Shown: positions 18,382-28,791, numbered from the stretch's first letter. The stretch: DNA of 64,000 nt from Ignavibacteriota bacterium (GCA_019637995.1 JAHBUQ010000003.1:1-64000), one strand, 5' to 3'. Translations and numbers: made by a program. Notes: generated by a model not told the origin, from the sequence alone.

Positions 18382-19408
18382 ATTATTACGGATTATAATT
18401 ATCTGCTTTCTAACCTCGATATTCTCAATTATGATAATATCCTGCAGTTCCACAAAATCTAAAGAAAAGCCTGTTGTGCTATACGGTAAAGTTGAATTTA
18501 ACGGTGACCCAACTCCGCTTAATCCTCAGAAATTTGATGCTGCAATGTCAATATTGATGAAGTTGTCAAATAGATATAACTATATTAGTTTAAATTATTT
18601 AATAAACAAATCCCTTGACAATCCCGAATATGCTAATAAGAAGGTAAATGAAATTGCTCAGGAATATGATGCTGACTATATAGCAATTGCTCAGGTTAAT
18701 ATTTTAAAGCATATTATACGTTCGCAAATTACACTTAAATCAACAGATAAATCTAAACCTGATTTGATTGGTTCAGGATTTGACAATCTTAAATATACAG
18801 ATGCAAGCACAGGAGATTTGATTTATGACCCGGCACTTCTTCGCTCATTACAGAGAGCTTATGCATCTGCAATTGCGGATTCGAACCATTTTGTTATTGA
18901 TAGTCTGAAGTTAAATGTCAAACCACTACCTACATTAGTCATAGGTCCAATAGCATTTTCAGGTGAAAATCAGGATGACTGGAAGCTTTATCTTGACAAG
19001 GTAGTCAGCTCTTATGCAGCAGTCGAAACAGTATTTGACATTTTGAAATTTTCAAATAATTATGTAGTATATGATACTGAAACACGTGATTCTGTTTATA
19101 AAATATTCGGTTTTCATATAGCTGAAAATTACTCGCCACCAACAATGCATGAAATCAAAGCATTATATCAAATGGCTGTAGATTATTATGTTTCAGGCAA
19201 TTTACACAAAACAGATAAAGGTGCAGAATTATCATTATCACTATATTCAATTACTCAAGAAGGGTTATTACCACTAAAAACTGAAGAGCAATTTTTTGAT
19301 GACGACAGTCGTATGGTATTCCTTGAGCATATAATCAGGGCAGCAGTAAAATTATTTAATATAGAAGAGTTTACTATACCAGATGCTAATGAAACAGAAA
19401 CCGAATAA
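18359..19408 (+). CDS. Lipoprotein of unknown function
   Basis: 349 residues starting at TTG 18359, chosen because AAGGAGAGG sits just upstream. An ATG at 18335 is possible but would lengthen the overlap with the preceding gene. The N-terminus is a lipoprotein signal with lipobox IISC (Cys29). I do not recognise the family. Two similar halves may be present, each with an alternating hydrophobic strand pair after an Asp-rich turn (EYDADYIAIAQVNIL near 105; MAVDYYVSGNLHK near 275). This loosely recalls the CsgG/LpoB-like envelope fold, but the match is weak. An acidic C-terminus ends the protein. It is the seventh gene of the plus-strand run. Probably an envelope-anchored accessory protein; no function is claimed. 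Confidence 0.7.
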   Translation: MILTKFNKLLRIIIICFLTSIFSIMIISCSSTKSKEKPVVLYGKVEFNGDPTPLNPQKFDAAMSILMKLSNRYNYISLNYLINKSLDNPEYANKKVNEIAQEYDADYIAIAQVNILKHIIRSQITLKSTDKSKPDLIGSGFDNLKYTDASTGDLIYDPALLRSLQRAYASAIADSNHFVIDSLKLNVKPLPTLVIGPIAFSGENQDDWKLYLDKVVSSYAAVETVFDILKFSNNYVVYDTETRDSVYKIFGFHIAENYSPPTMHEIKALYQMAVDYYVSGNLHKTDKGAELSLSLYSITQEGLLPLKTEEQFFDDDSRMVFLEHIIRAAVKLFNIEEFTIPDANETETE

Positions 19409-19424
19409 ATAAAATAAAAAAAGA

Positions 19425-20777
19425 ATGAAATCAAATCTTCCAAATAAAAAATTATTATCTCTGTTATTTGCCGGTGTACTAATGGGGGCACTTGATATCG
19501 CCGTCATTGGACCTGCACTGCCCGCAATCAAGTTTGAATATGGTATAGACATTAGACAAGCATCCTGGGTATTCAATATTTATCTTCTTATGCACCTTCT
19601 TTCAGCACCAATTATGGCAAAATTATCTGATACTTACGGAAGAAGGTATATTTATATTATAAATGTACTACTGTTTGCAATTGGCTCAATTTTGATTGTC
19701 ATATCCCCAAATTACCTTACTTTGCTAATTGGACGAGGTGTTCAGGGATTTGGAGCAGGCGGAATATTTCCGGTAGCCTCTGCTGTAATTGGCGACACAT
19801 TCCCAAAAGATAAGCAAGGAATTGCATTAGGACTAATTGGAACAGTGTTTGGCTTGGCATTTATACTTGGACCGATATTGGGCGGTTTTCTATTGATGTA
19901 TGACTGGCGCTGGATATTTGCCATCAATTTACCAATTGCGGCTGTGATTATATTCTTTGCATTTATTTTAGTTCCAAAAATTGCAAGTCCCGGCTCAAGA
20001 AAATTTGACTTTCTTGGGTTGTTACTACTAACAATCATTTTGTCGTCCTTTTCTTTAGGAATCAACAGTATTCAGGCTGATAATTTCTCACAAAGTATAT
20101 TTTCATTGGATGTACTGCCATTTTTACTTATCAGCATTGTACTCGTACCTGCATTTTGGAATGCAGAAATACGAGCTGAAAACCCTATAATTGACATCAT
20201 GCTTTTCAAGAAAAAGCAACTTCTTGTTGCATATATAATCGGCTTTGGTGCAGGTATGTGCGAAGCTGCAGCGATGTACGCACCGGCTCTTGCAAAATTA
20301 AACTTCAATGTGAGCGATTCTGATGCCAGCTTTATGCTGCTTCCGATGGTGGCTGCTATGTTTTTCTCAGCGCCACTCTCAGGCTTTTTGATTGATAAGA
20401 AGGGACCAAGATTTACTTTGTTAATTGGAACCTCTGCTTCTACAATTTCGCTTTTGCTGCTAACATTATTTGCCGATAGTCTTGCCGGTTTCTATGCAGG
20501 GGGTTGCCTTCTTGGAATGGGGCTTGCTTTTCTCCTTGGAGCACCTCTGAGATATATCATAAACAATGAACTCGAGCGTGACCACAGAGCTGTTGGGCAA
20601 GGTGTTGTAACACTATCCACAAGTACAGGTCAAATTTTATCAGCTGCACTACTCGGTGGTGTAATTGCAAGTTTCGGGACAAGCTTTGCAGGATTTCAGA
20701 CAGCTTTAGGCTTACTTATTTTTGTTGGAATTGCTATTGTATTTGCAGCTTTCAAATTAAAAAAGCGTGGGGAGTAA
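19425..20777 (+). CDS. MFS exporter, EmrB/QacA (DHA2)-like
   Basis: A 450-residue transporter with 12 to 14 predicted helices. Motif A is seen as AKLSDTYGRRYIYI. The motif C-like stretch GTVFGLAFILGPILGGFLL, with its Gly-Pro pair, marks antiporter-type exporters; GRGVQGFGAGGIFPVASAV is typical of the DHA2 drug/H+ antiporter family. It starts 16 nt after the lipoprotein gene and ends the plus-strand run. It could export a drug, a lipid or, given the operon, excess porphyrin; only family membership is supported. It ends 4 nt from the stop of the convergent DUF5686-like gene. Confidence 0.88.
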   Translation: MKSNLPNKKLLSLLFAGVLMGALDIAVIGPALPAIKFEYGIDIRQASWVFNIYLLMHLLSAPIMAKLSDTYGRRYIYIINVLLFAIGSILIVISPNYLTLLIGRGVQGFGAGGIFPVASAVIGDTFPKDKQGIALGLIGTVFGLAFILGPILGGFLLMYDWRWIFAINLPIAAVIIFFAFILVPKIASPGSRKFDFLGLLLLTIILSSFSLGINSIQADNFSQSIFSLDVLPFLLISIVLVPAFWNAEIRAENPIIDIMLFKKKQLLVAYIIGFGAGMCEAAAMYAPALAKLNFNVSDSDASFMLLPMVAAMFFSAPLSGFLIDKKGPRFTLLIGTSASTISLLLLTLFADSLAGFYAGGCLLGMGLAFLLGAPLRYIINNELERDHRAVGQGVVTLSTSTGQILSAALLGGVIASFGTSFAGFQTALGLLIFVGIAIVFAAFKLKKRGE

Positions 20778-20781
20778 TTAT

Positions 20782-23235
20782 TTAAAAAGATGCCGCACTC
20801 AAAGTAAAGAAAAACTTGGGAACATCACTTTGTGAAAATCTTGCTGATACATCGAAGCGTAGAAAAATTAGAATTTGATTTATTCCCAATCCGGCTTCGT
20901 AGTAATAGCCGTCAGGTGTTGAAGCAGTAGTTTTAGTTCTGAAATAATCCCTTTCAACATCTGTGAAAATTGAATTTTCAGTAAACTCGCTGTAACCAAT
21001 ATTTCCGAAAACTATGAACTCAAGTCCAAAAGAAGCAACATTGGGAATTCTTAGAACACCGGGAATAATTTCACCAAAATTGTGCTCAAATGCAATGAAA
21101 GCAAATCTATCACCATAAAATTCCTTAACATTCATTCCACGGAATGAATTCCCGGCAAATCCGGAAACTGCGGATTCAAGGCTGAAATACCTTTGTGGAG
21201 GAAGCTCACCTATTGCAAATCCACCACTTAGACGCATATCAATTCTCCAAAGTGGCATTGTTTTGGTTCGCAAATTAAACGTCCCGGTAAACCTTTGATA
21301 AGAGAAATCAGATTGAAAAATTGACGGGTCTGAAATCTGTCCCGTGATACCAAATCCAAAGTTAGAAAGTCGCCTGATTGGTGAGAAATTGTAATTGATT
21401 TCAAACCCTATAGAATTTTCTGTTCCTTCAATTATTTGTGGATTATCTCTAAAAACCGAACTGCGATTAAAAATTGAAAAGTCGGAATTTTGGATAGCAT
21501 TTGTTTGCTTTTCATGGAGAAAGTAAAGTTTAATTGTCTTAGGGCGATCAAAAATATTTCTGCGTATAAATCTCAATTGCCCTAAACCCGCTTCAAATCC
21601 AATCTTAACTCCTTGACCGTAATAATAATCACCATAATCATTTTTAAAAAATAATGATGTTAGTGTTATAGCCTCATTTCTAACCACATGAGGATTATCA
21701 GCTCTCCTAATATCATAAAACACTTCGCCGGTGAAGGCAAACATACGTTCTTCCTCAAAAAACTGCTTAATCTCAAGCGATCCGGCAGGTCTTTTATCGG
21801 CAAATCCATAGCCAACTCTACCTGAAGCTAAATGAAAATTGCTCAAATCGCCTTGCATACCAAGACCAAGATTTAAACCATGTATTCGATTATAACGAAA
21901 AATATCTTGCCAACCTGTGAAAGGAGGTCTTCCAAGTTTTGCAATCTGGCGGTTAATTGGTCCAAAATAAGTTCCGAAAAACCCTTGTGAAAGAGCGGAA
22001 TCGGGGTTCTCTCTAACCCGGACAATAGCATCATAAGCATAAACTTCATCTGATGTTAGGGGAATAACTTCATTCATTTTCCAGAATAAAGTATCAAACT
22101 TATCGGCAGTTTTCGATGCATCTACCCGTTTTCTATTGAAATATCTCGAAGGTATTTCTGTATTAAATTCATAGTCATAAGCAAATGTTTCAATTTTAAT
22201 ATCCACTCTTGGAGAAATTACCCAGAGAAAACCTGCATCTACGCTTGAATAAATATTCAGATAAGAAGGGGTTACAAATTTATTATCTACAAAATCGAAT
22301 GATTGCTTATAAAACAATACTGCCTCAAAAGGCAGTTTGACTGCAATATTCGGAGTAAGATCGACGTACTTGGGTATCAATCGTAAAGTATCTATAAGCA
22401 CAAAACCTGTGAATTGTTTTCTCTGATTTGATTTTGGGGTTGAAATAATTTTTGCAACTGATTTGTCTCTTTCATCCACAAATTTTTCATCCAAAGTAAA
22501 TTCATAAAAATCAAGAGCATCGCGATGAAAAGGCGTGGCTACATCATCTCCAACAAGCCGGACATAATCTTCAAATGCATTAATGTTTGTACCGAAAGTT
22601 ACAAAATTTGCTTGAGCAGGCACATTAGCAGATTGACGTCGCTGAGTTATTTCATTATAATACAAATTCGGCGATTTATAATAACCATTGGAATATGATT
22701 CAAATATTGATAGAATTGTAGTATCAGACTCATTATCGCTTCTTCCGGCAAATGTGGTATCAGCAGAAGCTACGAATTTAGTATATAAAGAATATTTGTA
22801 AGTTTGAATTGAATCCTTAGAATTGAATTTTTGTTCGATAGTTTTCCGCATCAATCTCTCAGCTGCTGTTTCAGCAATAACCAGAACATCTCCTGTCATA
22901 GCCGGATTGATAACAAGAATTATTTTATAATCTGTAATATCTTTTGTAAGCTCAATTTCAACAATTTCAGTTTTCATACCTACCATTGAAAATAAAATGG
23001 TATGGCTTCCCTCAGGCAATTTCAGAGAGAAATTCCCCTTAGAATCAGTATATTTTCCGATATCCAGATTGGCAGTTCGAACAGTTACCCTTCTCAGGGT
23101 GCTTCCGGTTTCACCATCGTAAACAACACCTGAAAATATATAACTTGAATCCTTTTTAGCCGATAGTCCAATTGAAAATAGTTGGCTGCTGCTGAAAAGC
23201 AGAAATAATATTAAGGATATTAAAAAAACTCTCAT
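20782..23235 (-). CDS. DUF5686-like outer-membrane protein with carboxypeptidase-regulatory-like domain
   Basis: About 817 residues. ATG at 23235 (MRVFLISLILFLLF) gives a clean signal peptide; a TTG 18 nt upstream would add six residues. Residues ~35-115 form a carboxypeptidase-regulatory-like beta-sandwich (FSGVVYDGETGSTLRRVTV; GKYTDSKGNFSLKLPEG; MVGMKTEIVEIEL). The remainder matches the DUF5686 pattern, starting with AERLMRKTIEQKFNSKDSIQ and ending in many amphipathic strands, as in an outer-membrane barrel. The function is unknown; family members sit in the outer membrane of Bacteroidota-type cells. It is convergent with the MFS gene at a 4-nt gap and lies 61 nt downstream of the subtilase gene. 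Confidence 0.82.
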   Translation of the reverse strand: MRVFLISLILFLLFSSSQLFSIGLSAKKDSSYIFSGVVYDGETGSTLRRVTVRTANLDIGKYTDSKGNFSLKLPEGSHTILFSMVGMKTEIVEIELTKDITDYKIILVINPAMTGDVLVIAETAAERLMRKTIEQKFNSKDSIQTYKYSLYTKFVASADTTFAGRSDNESDTTILSIFESYSNGYYKSPNLYYNEITQRRQSANVPAQANFVTFGTNINAFEDYVRLVGDDVATPFHRDALDFYEFTLDEKFVDERDKSVAKIISTPKSNQRKQFTGFVLIDTLRLIPKYVDLTPNIAVKLPFEAVLFYKQSFDFVDNKFVTPSYLNIYSSVDAGFLWVISPRVDIKIETFAYDYEFNTEIPSRYFNRKRVDASKTADKFDTLFWKMNEVIPLTSDEVYAYDAIVRVRENPDSALSQGFFGTYFGPINRQIAKLGRPPFTGWQDIFRYNRIHGLNLGLGMQGDLSNFHLASGRVGYGFADKRPAGSLEIKQFFEEERMFAFTGEVFYDIRRADNPHVVRNEAITLTSLFFKNDYGDYYYGQGVKIGFEAGLGQLRFIRRNIFDRPKTIKLYFLHEKQTNAIQNSDFSIFNRSSVFRDNPQIIEGTENSIGFEINYNFSPIRRLSNFGFGITGQISDPSIFQSDFSYQRFTGTFNLRTKTMPLWRIDMRLSGGFAIGELPPQRYFSLESAVSGFAGNSFRGMNVKEFYGDRFAFIAFEHNFGEIIPGVLRIPNVASFGLEFIVFGNIGYSEFTENSIFTDVERDYFRTKTTASTPDGYYYEAGLGINQILIFLRFDVSARFSQSDVPKFFFTLSAASF

Positions 23236-23295
23236 GCAAGATATTAGCTTCAATAAAAGTTTATTGACGTATTGATATGATGATTATTCAAATAA

Positions 23296-26200
23296 TCAAT
23301 ATATTATAATTTTGTAGGTACCGGATTGTTCACCTGAAATAGCTTTCAATAAATATACTCCTGATGAAATATTGTTCAAGCTTAATTCTATTAAACTACC
23401 ATCATAATTATTTGAAAAAGTTCCGTAATCAATGATTATTCTGCCATTTAAGTCGAATAATTTGAATGAGACAGCCGAATTATAATTTCCAGAAAGTGTA
23501 AAAATAATTCTTTCGTTTGTTGAATTTATTAGTTTAAGACTTTCAATACCATTTAATTCTAAAACAGATGCAGGGTCAACTGAAATGCCTTTTAAGGCAA
23601 ATTTCAGAGTATCATATCCGGCGGTTGTAGTAATAAAAAGAGTATCACTATGCAATCCTGTTGTCTCAGGTTTGTATTTTATATCTGCCGAGATTAGTTC
23701 ACCAGCAGAGATAATTGATTTGAATGGTTTGCTTAGCTCAAACTCCGTGCCTATTGCTAATTTTTGAGATAAAATATCAGCTCTGGAATTACCAAAATTC
23801 TGAAGGAATATTATTTCCTCAGAGAATTTATTGATATAAACAGTATCAAAATCAATTTCAGTCTTTCCGGCTATTCTCACATCTTTGATAATATTCAGAG
23901 GCTGAATATCAAAGTCAAGATAATTAATATCAATTCCGGGCATCCAGATTCTGCCTTTCATTCCATTTTGGAATAATTTTGCAGTATGAATTTTATGAAA
24001 CTTATAATGATAACTGAGTTCAGGCTCCCAACTTTTGCCAAAGTCAATTGTGTAATATAATTTTCCATACTCTGAAAACAAGTATAATCCTGAAGAACTA
24101 TCCGGTACAAATACTGAAATTACATTATCAAGATTTAGGTTTAGTGGAAATATTCTTTCGAAATTTTGACCTTGATCAGTTATGAAATATATACTCCGAT
24201 ATTCAGAAAATTTATTTAATACAAACAAAGTATCGTGATTCAAAGGAGCAATAAACTGTACTTGAAAGTCAGGTTTATTTGAATACAAAACCCATTTCTT
24301 CCCATTATCATTTGAAGATAAAATTGTTCCGAAATTTGTACCTAAATAAGAAAATCCATTTTTAGCAACTAATTTGCTGGTAAATATTTCATTCGATTTC
24401 ATCTGATAATTTGATGATGATTTCATGTACGATTTCCCGCCATCAGTACTATAATAAATCTCACCAAAATCCTGATGACCCAAACCATATACTATAATAT
24501 CATCAATAGAATATCTTTTTAATCCACGAATATTTTTAAACATCGGGCTGACATCAAGTTTTTCAAAAGTTGCTCCGCTGTTTGTAGAATTCAGTATAGA
24601 TACATCTGAGTTTCTGCCGTTAGCTGCAACAGACAAAATTCTGTCATTGAATGCTGATACAGCTACTAATGTATCATTTGAAGGACTACTGAGCCTGTTG
24701 AGCTTGCCGAAATTATATAAAGCACCTTTCTTGGATGCGAAATCATATCCAACAGACCAGAAATCAAAATTGCCGGCTGTTTCTGCGTCATACCAGCCCA
24801 AATCAACATCTTCCATAAAAATATTAGCAAGCAAAAACCTGTTACTTGATTCCAGTTTTACAGGTATATGATGCAATTCTTTTTCTAAATAATCTTCAGA
24901 TTCAAAACTGGCCATAATATATGCTCTGCCATCAAACCAAGGACAGTTTTCCTGAAGAATAAATTCCACTTCAATTTCTTTCAATTCGTTTGAATTCATC
25001 GGTTCGAAGTCAATAATCGGTGGATTTATTTGAAAATAGTTATCATTAGCCGAAAGAATTAATTTGAAATGCTTAGAATCGGAAAGATAATTTCTAATCA
25101 ACAATTTAATTTTTGTTACGCCATAGCTTCTGATAGCATCACTTTTGTCAATAAAAATATTTTCTATTCCCAAACCCTGATTCTTATACTGAGTGTAAGC
25201 AGGATTATTGTTACGGAAAGCATTCAAAGCATTTACCTGAGAATAATCCTGAGAAGTACTGATATTTTTATCACCAGTAGCTCTGATTTGTTTAGCTATT
25301 TGCAATGGTGAAAAATTAGGAAATATCTGCTTAATATTTGCAGCTATACCTGCAACAAGTGGCGATGACATAGAAGTGCCACTTTTACCGGAGTACTTAT
25401 CACCATTAATTGTAGATAAAATGGACACACCAGGAGCGAAGCAAGAAATATTGACACCATAATTAGAAAAATTTGAGAGTCTATCACTATCGCTTACAGA
25501 ACCAACCGATATCACGCCATTGAGCTGCGATGGATAATATGGATAATAATCAGTCCAAAATGATTCATTCCCAGCTGCAGCAACTATTGTAGTTCCCCTT
25601 GAAATTATTTCAGAGACAACATCTTCAGCTAAAGGGTCGTGAATTCTACTTGACCACGAGCAATTAACAACATCTGCACCCAAAGAAGCAGCATAAAGAA
25701 GCGCTTCATAAGGGCGATAGACATTACGTGATAAAGTCAGATTATCAACTCCAATTTTAACCGGAAGAAATCTGACGTTAAATCCAGTTGAAGCAATTCC
25801 TATAGAATTATCAGAATTTGCGGCTGCTAATCCCGCAACATGTGTTCCATGGTCATTACTTGTGAATTTAGGGATAACATCATTATCCTCTTTAAACTGT
25901 CCGTTTACTGCTTCAGTGTGATTGATATCGCCTACGAAATCCCAACCGTACACATCATCAATAAAACCGTTTCCATCATTATCAATGCCGTCATCGGGTA
26001 TTTCGTTGGGATTAGTCCATAATTGTGAGAACAAGTCTTCATGTAGATAATCAGTTCCTGAATCAACAATTGCAATCAATTTACTACCATTGCCTCGGGA
26101 TACAGACCAGGCATCGAATAATTTCAACTTTTCAAGAGCCCACTGCCGCTGAATTTCAGGGTCGTTTGGAATATATTCCGATATTTTATAAAAATATTCC

Positions 26201-26634
26201 GGAACAACATACTCAAAATCAGGAACTTCATTCAGTATTTTACAAATATCAAAAATATCATATTTAACTGAAATTTTAATTCTATAAATATTCTCAATCG
26301 TATTATGGGATTTTGAAAGTAAATTATTGGAGAAAAATTTGCTGAAAGGAGTTTCAATATCAACTATTTTTAAATCAACAAATCCGCCTTCAGCAAGGTA
26401 ATGACTCAAAATTTTATTGATATCATATTCAGAGAGATAATTAGCTGGTTTGATAAAAAAACTATTTTTCGAATACGTATCATCAAGACTTCTTCGAACT
26501 TCAAATCTTTTTAGAGGCTCATAATAATTGCCAGAAATTTTTCTGCCTTTCATTTCAATAAAATAATTTTCGGCAAATATTGGATATTGAGTCGAAAGTA
26601 AAATAAATACAAATATCAAACCATAACGTCTCAA
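23296..26634 (-). CDS. Secreted subtilisin-family (S8) serine protease with C-terminal sorting domain
   Basis: About 1,112 residues. The preferred start is TTG 26634, 2 nt after the preceding stop and behind GGAG; it yields the signal peptide LRRYGLIFVFILLSTQYPIFA. An in-frame ATG at 26670 would overlap the previous gene. The catalytic triad is complete: Asp in AIVDSGTDYLHEDLF (~190), His in DHGTHVAGLAAA (~261), Ser in GTSMSSPLVAGIAANI (~420), with oxyanion Asn in AAAGNES. The region after the protease holds beta-rich and photosystem-assembly/BNR-like segments (STDGGKSYMK; SSNDNGKKWV). The last ~75 residues form a Por/type IX-type sorting segment (FKLFDLNGRIIIDYG ... SSGVYLLKAI). Expected: secretion across the outer membrane and extracellular proteolysis. 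Confidence 0.92.
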   Translation of the reverse strand: MRRYGLIFVFILLSTQYPIFAENYFIEMKGRKISGNYYEPLKRFEVRRSLDDTYSKNSFFIKPANYLSEYDINKILSHYLAEGGFVDLKIVDIETPFSKFFSNNLLSKSHNTIENIYRIKISVKYDIFDICKILNEVPDFEYVVPEYFYKISEYIPNDPEIQRQWALEKLKLFDAWSVSRGNGSKLIAIVDSGTDYLHEDLFSQLWTNPNEIPDDGIDNDGNGFIDDVYGWDFVGDINHTEAVNGQFKEDNDVIPKFTSNDHGTHVAGLAAANSDNSIGIASTGFNVRFLPVKIGVDNLTLSRNVYRPYEALLYAASLGADVVNCSWSSRIHDPLAEDVVSEIISRGTTIVAAAGNESFWTDYYPYYPSQLNGVISVGSVSDSDRLSNFSNYGVNISCFAPGVSILSTINGDKYSGKSGTSMSSPLVAGIAANIKQIFPNFSPLQIAKQIRATGDKNISTSQDYSQVNALNAFRNNNPAYTQYKNQGLGIENIFIDKSDAIRSYGVTKIKLLIRNYLSDSKHFKLILSANDNYFQINPPIIDFEPMNSNELKEIEVEFILQENCPWFDGRAYIMASFESEDYLEKELHHIPVKLESSNRFLLANIFMEDVDLGWYDAETAGNFDFWSVGYDFASKKGALYNFGKLNRLSSPSNDTLVAVSAFNDRILSVAANGRNSDVSILNSTNSGATFEKLDVSPMFKNIRGLKRYSIDDIIVYGLGHQDFGEIYYSTDGGKSYMKSSSNYQMKSNEIFTSKLVAKNGFSYLGTNFGTILSSNDNGKKWVLYSNKPDFQVQFIAPLNHDTLFVLNKFSEYRSIYFITDQGQNFERIFPLNLNLDNVISVFVPDSSSGLYLFSEYGKLYYTIDFGKSWEPELSYHYKFHKIHTAKLFQNGMKGRIWMPGIDINYLDFDIQPLNIIKDVRIAGKTEIDFDTVYINKFSEEIIFLQNFGNSRADILSQKLAIGTEFELSKPFKSIISAGELISADIKYKPETTGLHSDTLFITTTAGYDTLKFALKGISVDPASVLELNGIESLKLINSTNERIIFTLSGNYNSAVSFKLFDLNGRIIIDYGTFSNNYDGSLIELSLNNISSGVYLLKAISGEQSGTYKIIIY

Positions 26635-26636
26635 AA

Positions 26637-28697
26637 TTAAAACTCCTGCTGAAATATTATGGAGTAGCAATTTGGTTCGACTCTTTGTGTAGCGTAATAG
26701 TATTTGTTACACTTTCGGTCAGAATTACCATGCAAAATTATGCAGTAACTTTTTCCTAAGGATAAAGTTACATCGCTGAATCGTGCTACATATTCAGGAA
26801 TTTCGGTTCCTTCGTAGAAAAAGAATGTAGGTTTCTGCTCACGTGTTTCAGGAGGATTATATGGAGAAAACTCATACTGAACAAGTCCCTGAATAAATTC
26901 CTCATCACTGTTTGAGCGCTTTATCATAGCTAAGGGAAGGTCGGTAGTCATATTTACAAACCGAACTCTGAAAATGTTTCTTTGGTTTTCCGTTAATGGC
27001 TGAAAGCGGTTATGAATTACATTCAAGTTATTTTCGGTTCCACCAATTACCATAAGCACTCTTTGAGTTATGTTAGCAGATACTTCAAAACTCTGACCAT
27101 TTATTACAATATTTTGTAATTCTTTATCAATAACAGTTGCAAGCGAGCTTGTAGGGTGTAGCAAAGCATCATTCAAAATATTGACACCGGTAGCCTGTGA
27201 AGTAATACTGATTTTTGCTGTTGAATTATCCGAGACAGCATTTACAAGCTGGAAAAATATTCCTTCTTCGAGATATTGGACAGGTTTGTTCTCATCAGAA
27301 TCATTAATAATGGACAGTTTCAAATTATTCATATCATCATTGCTGACAATAATTAAGTATGAGTTATCAGCTTCAAAAAAAGTATTCATAGCCATTAGCA
27401 TTCTCGCAGGCTCAGATGCTGTAAAAACGCTCAATGGTGCAGGTCCGGGAGCAACTACAACAGGAGATGATATTTTAGCAAATTCAAGGCGTCTTGCAAG
27501 CGAGATTCCTGAGCTGTAACCATTTGGGTGTAAACTAAGGTCTGATTCGAGTCTTGCACCGACTGAAACATTCAAACCGTCAAAATCTTCAACAGTATTA
27601 ATAATTCTAATAACAGCTCTACCCGCAACATCCAAATTTAATTTCAATGGTTCAACAAGTAGAGAGCCACCAGCTTTGACATCAGCGGAATCAAAAACAA
27701 CAATTGAATATTTGCTCAATACTTCTAAAGATGAAAATATTGAAGATTTTAAATTGCCGGATGAAAAAATGTCAATTGAATCAAGTGCAGATGATTTGCA
27801 AGCTTCAACAGTTTGATAATTACCGATTAGCATACCGTTTAAATTCTGGTCAATGAAGCTGTCATCTCTTAGCTGAATTGAGAGGGACGCAGAAGACATA
27901 TTTACAGTTCTGATTTCGGTAGTCCTCATAGGTACTACTTGAGCAGGTTTCATTGCATTTTCGGTTAAGTCATTTTCATCAATTATACTTACCTGAACAT
28001 CACCATTAGAATCTTCATGAGTGATAATGACATACTGACCTCTCGGTTCTAAATCAGCTGTAAAAAGGTCTAAATAAATATTTTCCGGTATTCCGCCATT
28101 AAAAACTGTCTTAATAACAGAAAAATTAAATTCTCCTGAGCGGACAGTAATCGGGCTGATAGAATATTGCTTATAGTCGGTTGGTGGAAATAGCATAGCA
28201 CCGCTCGGACAACCAAGTCTGATACTAAATCTTACATTAGTATCAGGATAAGCATTCATAAATTTTACCAGTGATTCAAAATTATTTTCCGGTATAGCAG
28301 CTGTTGTTCTGAGGGCAATTAAAGTATCTATCCGGCAATTAGTCCTGTCATCACAAACACTTGAACTTAAGCCGACATAAGTATAATTGGTGTTCCTCAA
28401 AAATCTAACCATCAGACTTTGTTCAAACTCAAGATTATTGTTATTAAGGACCCTTACCATGCCTGTATCGGCAGGAGGATTATCAGCAGAACTGAGATTC
28501 AACCAATTAATTGCCTGAGTGCGTTTACCATCAGTAATTTCAAATACTTTTGATTCTTTATCAAGACCAAGATTTAGAAAGCGAAAGCGTATTGAGGCTG
28601 TCCTGTCCGGAGGATTGACTAAATCAGGATTCTCCTGAATGCAGGATACTGACAAAATTACTAAAAGTAAAAATATTATGAATCTTAGACTAAACAT
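26637..28697 (-). CDS. Lipoprotein with repeated DUF4397-like beta segments
   Basis: A 686-residue lipoprotein (MFSLRFIIFLLLVILSVSC, lipid Cys19). The mature part has repeated segments opening with IRFRFLNLG, VIRIINTVEDFDGLNV, FFQLVNAVSDNSTAKI and FRVRFVNMTTDLPL. Each is followed by a strand-rich stretch resembling DUF4397 modules, which describe small beta-sandwich surface domains. No enzymatic motif is visible. It lies directly upstream of the subtilase, whose preferred start follows its stop by 2 nt, so the two are co-transcribed and perhaps functionally linked. The family call is tentative; the lipoprotein call is firm. Confidence 0.75.
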   Translation of the reverse strand: MFSLRFIIFLLLVILSVSCIQENPDLVNPPDRTASIRFRFLNLGLDKESKVFEITDGKRTQAINWLNLSSADNPPADTGMVRVLNNNNLEFEQSLMVRFLRNTNYTYVGLSSSVCDDRTNCRIDTLIALRTTAAIPENNFESLVKFMNAYPDTNVRFSIRLGCPSGAMLFPPTDYKQYSISPITVRSGEFNFSVIKTVFNGGIPENIYLDLFTADLEPRGQYVIITHEDSNGDVQVSIIDENDLTENAMKPAQVVPMRTTEIRTVNMSSASLSIQLRDDSFIDQNLNGMLIGNYQTVEACKSSALDSIDIFSSGNLKSSIFSSLEVLSKYSIVVFDSADVKAGGSLLVEPLKLNLDVAGRAVIRIINTVEDFDGLNVSVGARLESDLSLHPNGYSSGISLARRLEFAKISSPVVVAPGPAPLSVFTASEPARMLMAMNTFFEADNSYLIIVSNDDMNNLKLSIINDSDENKPVQYLEEGIFFQLVNAVSDNSTAKISITSQATGVNILNDALLHPTSSLATVIDKELQNIVINGQSFEVSANITQRVLMVIGGTENNLNVIHNRFQPLTENQRNIFRVRFVNMTTDLPLAMIKRSNSDEEFIQGLVQYEFSPYNPPETREQKPTFFFYEGTEIPEYVARFSDVTLSLGKSYCIILHGNSDRKCNKYYYATQRVEPNCYSIIFQQEF

Positions 28698-28760
28698 ATT
28701 CCAATTTCACTACTTAAAATAGTATAGAAGAAAATCTCTTATAAAAATTTGATTTTCATA

Positions 28761-28788
28761 TTAAAAAGTCAAAGTTTGTCGCTTGACT
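28761..28788 (-). terminator. Likely terminator of acyltransferase-lpxK-lipoprotein unit
   Basis: On the minus strand AGTCAA pairs with TTGACT across a 10-base loop and is followed by TTTTTAAT, just past the stop of the GH16-like lipoprotein gene. The stem is short, so strength is uncertain. Confidence 0.4.
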
Positions 28789-28791
28789 GGA

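Noticed and set aside
26634..26670. Upstream ATG for the subtilase giving a 34-nt overlap with the lipoprotein gene
   Set aside because: It adds twelve residues ahead of the signal peptide without a ribosome site; TTG 26634 has GGAG and a cleaner signal.
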